DNA from: Actinobacteria bacterium OK074 | Lineage (GTDB): Bacteria > Actinomycetota > Actinomycetes > Streptomycetales > Streptomycetaceae | Direction of reading: 5' to 3' | Length of the DNA stretch: 55,482 nt | Assembly (NCBI GenBank): GCA_001298575.1 | Contig: LJCV01000273.1 | Location: 1 to 55,482 of the forward strand | Part shown: in pieces, positions 1-8,109 of the stretch | Layout: each line of letters starts with the position of its first letter | How positions within the stretch are numbered: position 1 is the stretch's first letter | Position numbers and translations under genes: made by a program | Notes under the pieces: model-generated | The model's database searches: none | Seen by the model: only the letters and a program-made list of their open reading frames with translations | What the model was told of the DNA's origin: nothing

Positions 1-374
<374 letters not shown>

Positions 375-457
375 ACGCGGTCCAGGATCTCACCTCGGCG
401 AAAAGAGTGGCGAACGCTTTTGCGCTCGGTGGGGTGGGGCGGTATGGGGGGTGGCCC

Positions 458-811
458 CTACGGGGTGTCGGCCGGGGCGGGGACGGGTGCGGCCGTGGGC
501 GAGGTGGGTGCCGGGGCCGCGAAGGTGGGTGCCTGGGCCGCCGCCGCGGCGGAGGCGGACATCGACTTGGCGGTGTTCGAGATGGCCTTGATGCCCAGGT
601 AGGCGGTGGTCATGCTGCTGACGGCGGTGAAGGCGGCGGTGAGCACGCCGACGATCACGGAGGTGTCGCCGTGCAACTGCCACACGCCGACGACGGTGAC
701 GAGCACGATGGCCGCGTTGCTCCCCACCACGGCCAGCAGCCCGTAACGGGCCCGGGCCCGCTCCAACTCGGTCTCGTCGCTGACTCTCGTCCCGCCCGGC
801 CCCATCAGCAT
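458..811 (-). CDS. Small membrane protein, unknown function
   Basis: A 117-aa protein from ATG 811, chosen because GGGGGAG lies about 6 bases upstream; an in-frame start further upstream at 859 lacks this. There is a short charged N-terminus, then two hydrophobic segments (around residues 25-45 and 50-75, including AAIVLVTVVGVW and VIVGVLTAAFTAV). The tail is low-complexity Ala/Pro/Thr with no enzyme motif. It resembles small two-helix Streptomyces membrane proteins found next to housekeeping genes. Function not known. Confidence 0.6.
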   Translation of the reverse strand: MLMGPGGTRVSDETELERARARYGLLAVVGSNAAIVLVTVVGVWQLHGDTSVIVGVLTAAFTAVSSMTTAYLGIKAISNTAKSMSASAAAAAQAPTFAAPAPTSPTAAPVPAPADTP

Positions 812-921
812 CCGGCTCTCCCCCTGCTTGCTTTGTCCCGCTTCCCCGGTCCCGCACACGGTTGTCTGCGTTCTGACAAGGGAGGGTAGCGAAGGGGGGT
901 AAAGCGCTGACGTGCGGCACG

Positions 922-958
922 AAAACGCCCCCTCCGGGAGAACCTGGAGGGGGCGTTT
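922..958. terminator. Strong hairpin terminator downstream of the tRNA region
   Basis: AAACGCCCCCTCC and GGAGGGGGCGTTT form a perfect 13-bp stem around a 10-base loop. On the minus strand it lies just after the decayed tRNA-Phe copy, and it probably ends the tRNA transcript. Confidence 0.75.
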
Positions 959-975
959 GCCCTGGCGGGCGGTTG

Positions 976-1073
976 TGGCTGGGGCCGGGGTCGAACCGGC
1001 GACCTATCGCCCGCGGCGCAGCCGCAATCAGACGCAGTCAGGCGATCGCTCGTACCAACTGAGCTACCCAGCC
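976..1073 (-). pseudogene. Decayed tRNA-Phe copy with a 24-nt expansion in the anticodon loop
   Basis: Apart from the anticodon loop, all arms match the intact tRNA-Phe at 1253-1326: acceptor GGCTGGG/CCCAGCC, D arm, anticodon stem ATCGC/GCGAT and T arm. Between the two halves of the anticodon stem, three bases (TTT on the + strand) are replaced by 27 (1011-1037), giving a loop of about 31 nt and a total of 98 nt instead of 74. No GAA anticodon can be presented in a normal loop, so it should be non-functional unless it is processed. Confidence 0.75.
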
Positions 1074-1097
1074 ACGAGGCTTCCGGGGAAACCTCAG

Positions 1098-1174
1098 CGG
1101 TCCTGACGGGATTTGCTGTATCCGATTGCGGCTGCCGCCGCGGGCGCGGCCTCCACCTTGACGGGGCGGCGGGC
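1098..1174 (-). pseudogene. Decayed tRNA-Asp copy (3' half only)
   Basis: The + strand matches the intact tRNA-Asp (1351-1425) from the discriminator and acceptor 3' strand to the T stem. In the T loop, 7 bases are replaced by 32 (about 1115-1146). Identity resumes through the variable region and anticodon arm and is lost before the D arm and 5' acceptor strand. The inserted segment is a near-match, in opposite orientation, to that in the decayed tRNA-Phe copy. Confidence 0.7.
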
Positions 1175-1215
1175 TGTGGTGGGGGTCATCGGGGCGCTCG
1201 GTCCCGGGAAACGGT

Positions 1216-1247
1216 CAAGGGCCCCGTCCACACGGACGAGGCCCTTG
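1216..1247. terminator. Hairpin between the two tRNA pairs
   Basis: CAAGGGCC and GGCCCTTG close a hairpin with an inner GTCC/GGAC stem. It lies immediately downstream (minus strand) of the intact tRNA-Phe and is probably the terminator of the intact tRNA-Asp/tRNA-Phe transcript. Confidence 0.6.
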
Positions 1248-1252
1248 GGTTG

Positions 1253-1326
1253 TGGCTGGGGCCGGGGTCGAACCGGCGACCTATCGCTTTTCAGGCGATC
1301 GCTCGTACCAACTGAGCTACCCAGCC
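1253..1326 (-). tRNA. tRNA-Phe (anticodon GAA)
   Basis: A 74-nt cloverleaf: acceptor GGCTGGG pairing with CCCAGCC, D arm GCTCAGTTGGTACGAGC, anticodon stem ATCGC/GCGAT with loop CTGAAAA (anticodon GAA), and T arm GCCGG-TTCGACC-CCGGC. The discriminator is A and CCA is not encoded. It lies 24 bases downstream of tRNA-Asp on the same strand, so the two are probably co-transcribed. Confidence 0.95.
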
Positions 1327-1350
1327 ACGAAGTCTCCGGAGAGACTTCAG

Positions 1351-1425
1351 CGGTCCTGACGGGATTTGAACCCGCGGCCTCCACCTTGACAGGGTGGCGA
1401 GCACTCCAAGCTGCTCCACAGGACC
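1351..1425 (-). tRNA. tRNA-Asp (anticodon GTC)
   Basis: A 75-nt cloverleaf: acceptor GGTCCTG/CAGGACC, anticodon stem-loop CCACC-CTGTCAA-GGTGG (anticodon GTC) and T arm GCGGG-TTCAAAT-CCCGT. The discriminator is G, as expected for Asp. It is the first gene of a two-tRNA unit read leftwards. Confidence 0.95.
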
Positions 1426-1701
1426 TTGCTTGTTTGCGATTCAGCGGACTTAGTGTCGCACATCGTCCTGACTGTCACCGACCGGTTTGTCGCCCGAAGG
1501 CTTCTCCCTGAGTGACTGTCCGGACACGCTGTGCTGGCCCGATGTCGCGCATTCAGCGTATCAGAACCCAGGTGGTGGTCGGTCCCCGCGGAACGATCTT
1601 CGCGGTCGTCGTGATCCTGGTGGGCGGGGTCCGGGGGCCGTTTCGTGGTCGGGTTATATGGAGGCGATCGTCCTGTCGTCGCGCCGCACGAAGGAGGGCT
1701 C

Positions 1702-2010
1702 ATGCCCGAGGAACCCAAGGGATACGTCATCGTCACCGAGCGCATCACCGACCCGGAGGGCATGGCCGCCTACAGCCGTCTCGCCGGGCCCACGCTGGCC
1801 GAGGCCGGGGCCAGGCCGCTGGCCGTCGGCGAGGCCGAGGTGATCGAGGGCGACTGGCACGGGGAGCGGACCGTCCTGCTGGAGTTCGAGTCCGTGGCCG
1901 CGGCCCGTGCCTGGTACGAGTCGGAGTCCTACGGGCAGGCCAAGCCGTTGCGGTGGGCCGCCGCCGAGTCCAACGCGGTGATTCTGGGCGGGTTGCCTGC
2001 ACAGGCGTAG
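1702..2010 (+). CDS. DUF1330 family protein
   Basis: A 102-aa protein. ATG 1702 is chosen because GGAGGG sits about 6 bases upstream; an in-frame start at 1645 has no such site. The sequence GYVIVTERITDPEGMAAYSRLAGPTLAEAGARPLAV is typical of the DUF1330 dimeric alpha-beta barrel fold, and the length is normal for that family. The family's biochemical role is not established. A strong bidirectional terminator follows, so it is probably a single-gene transcript independent of the cluster that begins on the other side. Confidence 0.85.
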   Translation: MPEEPKGYVIVTERITDPEGMAAYSRLAGPTLAEAGARPLAVGEAEVIEGDWHGERTVLLEFESVAAARAWYESESYGQAKPLRWAAAESNAVILGGLPAQA

Positions 2011-2040
2011 GCGTAGGCGTAGACGTACGTGTGTGCTTGC

Positions 2041-2085
2041 GGTCGTGGCGCGGTCGTCCGGCGTACGGGCGACCGCGCCACGACC
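2041..2085. terminator. Bidirectional terminator between DUF1330 gene and ferredoxin gene
   Basis: GGTCGTGGCGCGGTCG and CGACCGCGCCACGACC form a perfect 16-bp stem with a 13-base loop. It lies between convergent genes and marks the left edge of the biosynthetic cluster. Confidence 0.85.
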
Positions 2086-2098
2086 GGGCTCGTTCCGG

Positions 2099-2287
2099 CT
2101 ACTCCAGCGTGATCGCCCGTTCCGGGCAGTTCAGGGCGGCTGAGCGGGTTGCGTCCTCGAACTCCGGGGGGATTTCCGCCAGTTGGACGACCGCGTAGCC
2201 GTCGTCGCCGATGTCGAAGACCTCGGGGCAGAAGGTGAGGCACATGCCGTGGCCGCGGCAGCGGTCGTCGTCGACGGTGGCTTTCAT
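2099..2287 (-). CDS. Ferredoxin, [3Fe-4S] type, P450 partner
   Basis: A 62-aa small ferredoxin. The Cys pattern CRGHGMC...C...C (C10, C16, C20, C54) lacks the extra Cys of a 4Fe cluster, as in ferredoxins that feed electrons to bacterial P450s. Its ATG overlaps the TGA of the P450 gene by 4 bases (ATGA, 2284-2287), so the two are translationally coupled. It most probably passes electrons from a ferredoxin reductase encoded elsewhere to the adjacent P450. Confidence 0.92.
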   Translation of the reverse strand: MKATVDDDRCRGHGMCLTFCPEVFDIGDDGYAVVQLAEIPPEFEDATRSAALNCPERAITLE

Positions 2288-3660
2288 GCGGTGTGGCCGC
2301 CCTCCGTGTCGCTCTCCGTGTTGGGCTCCGTCACGTCGAACTCCAGTTGCAGGTGCGTCAGTCCGCGCAGGATGAACGTGGGGATGTAGCGGTAGTCGCG
2401 GGCGTCCGCCGGGCCGTGGACGCGGTCCGAGACGCGGATGTCCGTGGTGCGGTCCAGCAGGCGTTCGATGCCGACGCGGGTCTCGGCGCGGGCCAGCGGG
2501 GCGCCGGGGCAGGAGTGGATGCCGCGGCCGAAGGCGATGTGCTGGCGGGCGTTGGAGCGGGTCGGGTCGAGGGTGTCCGGGTCGGGGAAGCGGCGCGGGT
2601 CGCGGTTGGCGGCGCCGTTGAGAAGCATCAGGGTGGTGCCGGACGGGATGTCGACGCCGCCCACGGTCACCGGGACCTTGGAGAGGCGGAAGTCGCCCTT
2701 GATGGGGCTCTCCGTGCGCAGCATCTCTTCGACGAAGTTGGGGATCCGGTCGCGTTCGGTGCGCAACAGGTGCTGGATGTCCGGGCGTTCGGCGATCACC
2801 TTGAGGCTGGAGCTGAGCAGCCGGACCGTGGTCTCCTGGCCGGCCGAGAAGACGTTCGCCGCCACCCGGACGACGTCGATGACCTCGGGCAGGGTGCCGT
2901 CGGGGAAGGTGGCGGTGGCCAGCCCGGTGAGGACGTCCTCGCGGGGTTCGCGGCGGCGGGCCTCGATGTAGCCCGCGAACTGCTCGTACAGGTACTCCAT
3001 CGGGGAGTGCGCCGCGCTCTGCCCGTCGGTGGTGCCGATGCCGCCGCCCTCCTGCGGGCGTTGGTGCATGTGCGCGAGGAACTCCTCGCGGTCCTCCTCG
3101 GGCACGCCGAGCAGGTCGGCGATGACCAGCAGGGTGAAGGGTCCGGCGAACTCGCCGATGAACTCGCCCTCCCCGCCCACGAGATAGCCGTCCAGGACGC
3201 GGTCGGCGAGGTTCCAGATGGCCGCCTCGTTCTCCTTGAGGCGCTTGGGGGTGATCAGCCGCATCAACAGGCCGCGGTGCGCGGTGTGCACGGGCGGGTC
3301 GAAGGTGGGCAGCTGGTCGTTCAGGGGCAGTTCGTCGCGGTGCCGCTCGATCAGCTCGCTGACGTCGTCGCGGCCCTCCAGGGGGACCGGGAAGCCGGGG
3401 AAGGGGCCGGTCACCGAGGTGCAGGAGGAGAAGGTCTCCGCGTCGTTCAGGACCGAGACGGCTTCCTCGTATCCCGTCACCATCACCACGTTCTGGTGCG
3501 GTTCGCGCAGGACCGGGCACTGGCCGCGGAGGGCTTCGTAGTACGGGGCCGGGTCGGCGACGAGCCGGTCGTCCCGGAAGAAGTCCAACGCCTTGATGTC
3601 GGTGGGGGGTTCGCTCGGCTGGCTCAGGGGATCGTTCGACGTGCTCAAGGACTCACTCAA
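2284..3660 (-). CDS. Cytochrome P450
   Basis: A 458-aa soluble bacterial P450 (about 400-460 is usual). The I-helix motif is AGQETT (residues 273-278), with Glu in place of the more common Asp before the Thr. The K-helix ExxR is at 312-315. The heme loop FGRGIHSCPG has its Cys ligand at 384. The start is TTG 3660, with AGGGAG about 10 bases upstream; no nearer ATG exists. It should catalyse oxidation, typically hydroxylation, of a cluster intermediate; the substrate cannot be read from sequence. It is transcribed away from the SDR gene across a 580-base divergent promoter region and followed by its own ferredoxin. Confidence 0.95.
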   Translation of the reverse strand: MSESLSTSNDPLSQPSEPPTDIKALDFFRDDRLVADPAPYYEALRGQCPVLREPHQNVVMVTGYEEAVSVLNDAETFSSCTSVTGPFPGFPVPLEGRDDVSELIERHRDELPLNDQLPTFDPPVHTAHRGLLMRLITPKRLKENEAAIWNLADRVLDGYLVGGEGEFIGEFAGPFTLLVIADLLGVPEEDREEFLAHMHQRPQEGGGIGTTDGQSAAHSPMEYLYEQFAGYIEARRREPREDVLTGLATATFPDGTLPEVIDVVRVAANVFSAGQETTVRLLSSSLKVIAERPDIQHLLRTERDRIPNFVEEMLRTESPIKGDFRLSKVPVTVGGVDIPSGTTLMLLNGAANRDPRRFPDPDTLDPTRSNARQHIAFGRGIHSCPGAPLARAETRVGIERLLDRTTDIRVSDRVHGPADARDYRYIPTFILRGLTHLQLEFDVTEPNTESDTEGGHTA

Positions 3661-4240
3661 GGCCGTACTGCTCCCTTCGGCGACGGCCCGACGCGGCCGT
3701 ACTGGTGCCGGTGGCTGTGACTGTGGGGGGTGTTGGGGCTGGGCTGTGGTTCCCGCGCTGTGCTGTCGGAGCTGTCAGTGGCTTCTGTTGACGACTTCCG
3801 TTGACTTCCGCCGTTCCGCCGCGGGCCGTGGGGGTGGGCCCGTAAATTGGTTTCTCTTACAACTTCTACACCGCTGTACCGCGCGAGAGAGTGTAATTCT
3901 CGGAATTGAGTACTACGTTTCCAGCGGGTGGATGCGGTGTCAACTGCGGTGACTCCGGTGGCGTTGCGCGTCCTCGGCCCCCGGTGCGACGGCGCCGGCC
4001 GTCGGGTGGTCGGCCGCCGGGGTCGGTGGGCTCGCGGGCGGGGCGTATCGCACCATTCGTGCCGGATTACGCGGAGCTAGTCGATATCCGGTACGGCGTC
4101 CGGTGTGCGTCTCGTATCGCAAGATCCGCACGCTCCGGCTCTTGATGTTTGTGATCACGGAACCTTAAGGTTTTATTCCTGCGGCACGTAATGCTTTGCG
4201 CGTGCGTCGAATCCATGGTGCGAAACAGTAGTTAGGCAAC
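3661..4240. promoter_or_regulatory. Divergent promoter region, P450 (-) / SDR (+)
   Basis: No gene is seen in these 580 bases. The right part is AT-richer than its surroundings, as promoters are. Visible elements are a perfect palindrome AACCTTAAGGTT (4161-4172), a spaced palindrome AATTC-TCG-GAATT (3895-3907), and two copies of CGTATCGCA (near 4046 and 4113). I cannot assign a regulator. Confidence 0.5.
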
Positions 4241-5095
4241 ATGATTGATATCGGAGCACGATCGGACCCGCATGGTGAGAATGAAGCAGTTAGTCAATCG
4301 GACGTCGGACCGGTTATTGACGGGCCTGGAGTCGTCGTCACCGGTGCCACCTCCGGGTTCGGGCTCGCCACCAGCAGGCTGCTGGCGGAATCCGGGTGGC
4401 GGGTCTTCGCCGTCGGGCGGCGCAGCGGGCTGCTGGCGGACCTCGTCGGTGAATTCCCGGCGGGCCGGATCACCCCCGTCGGCCTCGACGTCCGCGACCG
4501 GGACGCCGTTATGGCGGTGCTGCCGGAATTCCACTCGCAGGGCGACGGCATCGCGGCGCTGGTCAACAACGCCGGTCTGTCCAAGGGGTTCGGGCCGATG
4601 AGCGCGGCGGAGCCGGACGACTGGCAGGAGATGATCGACACCAATATCACCGGTGTCCTCAACTGCACTCATGCCCTGCTGCCCGGCATGATCGACCGGC
4701 AGGGTGGGCATGTCGTCAACGTCGGTTCCATAGCGGCGACCTACCCGTACATGGGAGGCAATGTCTATGCGGCGACGAAGGCGTTCGTCCATCAGCTGAG
4801 CCTCAATCTGCGGTCGGAACTCCAGGGCACCGGTATCCGGGTGTCCTGTGTCGCCCCCGGAATGGCCCAGACCGGTTTCGCCCTCGTCCGCTTCGGCGGC
4901 GACCGGGCGCGCGCCGACGCGCTCTACGAAGGAGTGCGACCGCTGAGCGGAGAGGACGTGGCCCGCACCATCGAGTGGTGCCTTGCCCAGCCGCCGCACG
5001 TAAACGTCAACATGATCGAGGTCATGCCCACCGAGCAGCCTTTCGCCCTGGGGCTGAAGGCCGCCGTCCGGGAATCGGATCTCGCCGATGTCTGA
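4241..5095 (+). CDS. Short-chain dehydrogenase/reductase (SDR)
   Basis: A 284-aa classical SDR acting on an alcohol or ketone with NAD(P)H. Seen: cofactor loop TGATSGFG, NNAG (in VNNAGLSKG), the catalytic Ser of VGSIAATYPY and YAATK with catalytic Tyr and Lys. About 30 N-terminal residues precede the Rossmann strand, slightly longer than usual. No good ribosome binding site is visible at ATG 4241. It resembles the YdfG/serine 3-dehydrogenase group, but substrate cannot be inferred. It is the first gene of a three-gene + strand group (SDR, dioxygenase, OTCase-like), with 42 bases before the next gene. Confidence 0.92.
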   Translation: MIDIGARSDPHGENEAVSQSDVGPVIDGPGVVVTGATSGFGLATSRLLAESGWRVFAVGRRSGLLADLVGEFPAGRITPVGLDVRDRDAVMAVLPEFHSQGDGIAALVNNAGLSKGFGPMSAAEPDDWQEMIDTNITGVLNCTHALLPGMIDRQGGHVVNVGSIAATYPYMGGNVYAATKAFVHQLSLNLRSELQGTGIRVSCVAPGMAQTGFALVRFGGDRARADALYEGVRPLSGEDVARTIEWCLAQPPHVNVNMIEVMPTEQPFALGLKAAVRESDLADV

Positions 5096-5137
5096 AGTCG
5101 GTACCTGAAACCGGTATTTGAAACAGGGGGATTACTT

Positions 5138-5941
5138 ATGCGACTGAACGCCGAGGAAGTCCGTCTCTTCCAGCGGGACGGTTATCTGTCCCTGCCCGTC
5201 ATATTCACCGAGTCCGAACTGGAGACGCTCGCGGCCGACGCCGCGGCCGTCGCGGACAAGGACACCCCGCAGCGCGTCATGGAGAAGGGCGGCGAGATCA
5301 CCCGGTCCGTCTACTGGCTGGACGGTCTCAGCGACCTCTTCGCCCGGCTGGTCCGCGATCCACGGCTGGTCGAGCCCGCCAGGGCGCTGCTCGGCGGCGA
5401 TGTGTACCTGTACCAGACGCAGTTGAACCCCAAGGCGTCCTTCGTCGGCGACGTGTGGAAGTGGCACCAGGACTACCTGTACTGGAACCGGGAGGACGGC
5501 ATGCCCAACGACAACGTTCTCAGCGCCGCCCTCTACCTCGACGACGTCACCGAGTTCAACGGCCCGATGTACGTCATCCCCGGCACCCACCGCCTGGCGC
5601 TGGACGGCGAGACCGCCACCCGGGGCGGCGCCGACGGCTGGGAGAACACCGTCAACGCGGACTTCCGGCACGAGGTCGGCCAGGACACCCTGGCCCGGCT
5701 GGTCACGGAGAACGGCCTGGTCAGCACCCGGGGCGCCCGCGGCAGCGTGGTCTTCTTCCACGGCAGCCTGCTGCACGCCTCGGGCCCCAACCTCTCCCCG
5801 TTCACCCGGACCGTGTTCTTCGCGCGGTACGCGGGGATGGACAACGTGCTGCGGACCGTGGCCGATCCCCGGCCGGACTGGATCGCCAACCGCGCGCCCG
5901 AGCGGGTCAGCACGCTCGACCAGCCGCTGTTGCCCGTCTGA
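5138..5941 (+). CDS. PhyH-type Fe(II)/2-oxoglutarate dioxygenase 1
   Basis: A 267-aa protein of the phytanoyl-CoA dioxygenase/ectoine hydroxylase superfamily. The facial triad is visible: HQD in KWHQDYLYW, and the distal His in HGSLLHASGPN. It is followed by Arg in SPFTRTV, which binds 2-oxoglutarate. FNGPMYVIPGTHR is characteristic of this group. It should hydroxylate or otherwise oxidise a small metabolite or carrier-bound amino acid. GGGGGA lies about 7 bases before ATG 5138. It is probably co-transcribed with the SDR upstream and the OTCase-like gene downstream. Confidence 0.92.
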   Translation: MRLNAEEVRLFQRDGYLSLPVIFTESELETLAADAAAVADKDTPQRVMEKGGEITRSVYWLDGLSDLFARLVRDPRLVEPARALLGGDVYLYQTQLNPKASFVGDVWKWHQDYLYWNREDGMPNDNVLSAALYLDDVTEFNGPMYVIPGTHRLALDGETATRGGADGWENTVNADFRHEVGQDTLARLVTENGLVSTRGARGSVVFFHGSLLHASGPNLSPFTRTVFFARYAGMDNVLRTVADPRPDWIANRAPERVSTLDQPLLPV

Positions 5942-6051
5942 ACCCGACGGCTTCCCAACCTCCGCACTGCCCTCTTCTCTCATTTCGCTCGGTCCGACCC
6001 CAACTCCCGTCGGCCCGACGCCCTTTGACGCCCACGAAAGCGAGCCGCACC

Positions 6052-6987
6052 GTGACCGACGCCGTACGTCATCTGCTCGACCTCGCCGACCACACCCCCG
6101 AGGACGTACGTTCCTGGCTGGACGAGGCGCTGGTCATCGCCGAGGACCGGCGGCGCTGCGGGCGCCGTCCGCAGGGGGCGGAGCGGTTCCTGGAGGGCCG
6201 CTTCGTCACGCTCCTGCTGGAGAAGCCCGCCACCAGGACCCGGCTGCACTCCGAGCTGGCCACCGCGGACCTCGGCGGCACCTGCGTGGCGCTGCCCGCC
6301 GCCGAGACGCAGCTCAGCCGGGGCGAGAGCGTGGGCGACACCGCCCGGGTGCTCAGCAAGAACACCGATCTCGTGCTCTACCGCGCCCGGCGCCACGAGG
6401 ACCTGCTGGAGTTCGCCCGGCACTCGTCGGTTCCGGTGATCAACGGCTGTTCCGACTTCAGCCATCCCTTCCGGGTCCTGATCGACGTCATGACGTTCGA
6501 GCAGGTGCGCGGGCCGGTCGCCGGCCGTACCTTCGCCTGGTGCGGCGACGGCAACAACATGCTCAACTCGTTCATCCAGGCCGCGACCCTGCTCGACTTC
6601 GAGCTGCGCATCGCCACCCCGCAGGACTACGCGCCCAACCCGGACGTGCTGGCCTGGGCGGAGCGGCACGGCGGCAAGATCTCGGTGCACCGGGACCCGG
6701 TCAAGGCGATCACCGGCGCGCATGCCGTGGTCGGCGACACCTGGGTGTCCATGGGTGACGTGTCCACCCCGGAGCGGCTGGCGGCCATGCGGCCCTACCA
6801 GGTGGACGCCGAGCTGATGGCGAAGGCCGCGCCCGACGCCGTCTATCTGCACTCGCTGCCCGCCTACCGCGGACAGGAGGTCACGGCGGACGTCATCGAC
6901 GGCCCGCAGTCCCTCGTCTGGGACGGCGGCATCGCCAACAAGCGGTTCTTCTTCCAGGCGTTGTACCGCTGGCTGTTGCGGTACTGA
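6052..6987 (+). CDS. Ornithine carbamoyltransferase-like protein with altered active site
   Basis: A 311-aa protein (GTG 6052) of the aspartate/ornithine carbamoyltransferase family. The carbamoyl-phosphate motif STRTR is ATRTR (60-64), HPxQ is HPFR (138-141) and HCLP is HSLP (267-270). GDGNNM (165-170) and the amino-acid motif DTWVSMG (229-235) remain. The C-terminal HSLPAYRGQEVT resembles the ArgF-type HCLPAHRGEEVT. Thus the fold and ornithine side look intact while the carbamoyl-phosphate and catalytic side are changed. It might transfer a group other than carbamoyl, act as a decoy or resistance protein, or be inactive. It faces the second OTCase gene across a terminator hairpin. Confidence 0.85.
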   Translation: MTDAVRHLLDLADHTPEDVRSWLDEALVIAEDRRRCGRRPQGAERFLEGRFVTLLLEKPATRTRLHSELATADLGGTCVALPAAETQLSRGESVGDTARVLSKNTDLVLYRARRHEDLLEFARHSSVPVINGCSDFSHPFRVLIDVMTFEQVRGPVAGRTFAWCGDGNNMLNSFIQAATLLDFELRIATPQDYAPNPDVLAWAERHGGKISVHRDPVKAITGAHAVVGDTWVSMGDVSTPERLAAMRPYQVDAELMAKAAPDAVYLHSLPAYRGQEVTADVIDGPQSLVWDGGIANKRFFFQALYRWLLRY

Positions 6988-7018
6988 GCCGGGTGTTCGT
7001 TCGGCTGCGGGAACGCGA

Positions 7019-7053
7019 ACTCCCCCTCGTCGCGGAGGACTTCGAGGGGGAGT
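7019..7053. terminator. Bidirectional terminator between the two OTCase genes
   Basis: ACTCCCCCTCG and CGAGGGGGAGT form a perfect 11-bp stem around 13 bases. It lies between convergent genes. Confidence 0.75.
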
Positions 7054-7068
7054 GGGCGGGCGCGGGTG

Positions 7069-7110
7069 TCAGCCGACAATCGTCAGCTGTCAGCCGGCGA
7101 TCGTCAGCTG
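7069..7110. repeat. 21-bp tandem duplication at the OTCase stop codon
   Basis: Two adjacent 21-base units (7069-7089 and 7090-7110) differ at two positions. The inner copy encodes the last residues and TGA of the OTCase; the outer copy is an untranslated duplicate. Confidence 0.85.
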
Positions 7111-8109
7111 CATCAGGGCCTTCGCCGTGTGCATGCGGTTCTCCGACTGGTCGAAGACGCGGCTCTGCTCGCCCTCGAAGACGTCGTCGTCGACCTCGCG
7201 GATGTCGGGGTGCGCGATGGCGGTCTCGGTGTCGAGGAGGTGGAAGGCCGGGAGGCAGTGGAGGTAGATCGAGTCCTCGCGGCCGGTGCGGGCCATCAGC
7301 TCCTTGGTGACCTTCAGGTCGCGCAGCAGGTCGATGCGCTCCTGGGTCTGGTCCTCCTCGCCCATGGAGACCCAGACGTCGCCGTAGACAGCGGCGGAGC
7401 CGGCCAGGGCCTCCTCGGCGGAGTCGGTGACCAGGACCCGGGCCCGGTCGGACTCGCGCTCGGCGAGCAGCTCGTCGATGACGCCGGGGGCGGGCTGGAG
7501 TTCCTTGGGGGCCAGGATGCGCAGGTCCAGGCCGACCTTCGCGGCGGCGATGGCCAGGGTGACGGCCATGTTGTTGCGGCCGTCGCCGACGTAGGTGAGC
7601 GGCAGGCCCTCCAGGTCGCCGAAGTTCTCCTGGAGGGTGAGCAGGTCGGCCAGCACCTGGGTGGGGTGGTAGCTGTCGCACAGGCCGTTCCAGACGGGCA
7701 CCCCGGCGAACTCGGCGAACTCGGCGACCGTCGCGTGCTCGAAGCCGCGGAACATGACGCCGTCGAAGACCCGGCCGAAGACCCGGGCGATGTCGCGCAC
7801 CGATTCCTTGATGCCGAAGCGGATGTCCTCGCGGCCGAAGATCTCCGCGTGCGCGCCGGACTGCGTCGACGCCACCACGAAGGAGACGCGGGTACGACAG
7901 GACGGCTTGAGGAAGATCAGGGCGATGTTCTTGCCTGCCAGTACGGCGGCGTTCTCGCCCAGGGCGGTACGGGCCTTCAAGTCGGCCGCCCGGTCCAGGA
8001 GTTCGCGGATCTCGTCGCCGCTGAACTCCCGCAGCGAGAGCAGGCTGCGTCCCTTGAGTCCCGAAATCGCCACGGTACTGTCTCCGATCGTGTCGTCGAC
8101 CGCGCCCAT
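7090..8109 (-). CDS. argF: Ornithine carbamoyltransferase (OTCase)
   Basis: A 339-aa OTCase (ornithine + carbamoyl phosphate to citrulline). SCRTR (70-74, for STRTR), HPTQ (148-151), GDGRNN, VWVSMG (245-250) and HCLP (284-287) are present. HCLPAFH and the end SRVFDQSENRMHTAK place it with the ArgI/ArcB-type OTCases rather than the usual actinobacterial ArgF. Several positions near the carbamoyl-phosphate site deviate: Cys in SCRTR, Val for Glu in RVSFVVA, and NGLCDSYHPTQ. The location inside a biosynthetic cluster suggests supply of citrulline or, by analogy with phaseolotoxin producers, an inhibitor-resistant OTCase. The enzyme family is certain; the role is inferred. Confidence 0.93.
   Translation of the reverse strand: MGAVDDTIGDSTVAISGLKGRSLLSLREFSGDEIRELLDRAADLKARTALGENAAVLAGKNIALIFLKPSCRTRVSFVVASTQSGAHAEIFGREDIRFGIKESVRDIARVFGRVFDGVMFRGFEHATVAEFAEFAGVPVWNGLCDSYHPTQVLADLLTLQENFGDLEGLPLTYVGDGRNNMAVTLAIAAAKVGLDLRILAPKELQPAPGVIDELLAERESDRARVLVTDSAEEALAGSAAVYGDVWVSMGEEDQTQERIDLLRDLKVTKELMARTGREDSIYLHCLPAFHLLDTETAIAHPDIREVDDDVFEGEQSRVFDQSENRMHTAKALMQLTIAG

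Noticed and set aside
976..1425. Attachment site or scar of an integrated element at a tRNA gene
   Set aside because: There is no integrase or phage gene nearby, and the duplication spans two tRNAs with internal loop insertions. This is not the simple 3'-end duplication left by tRNA-targeting integrases.
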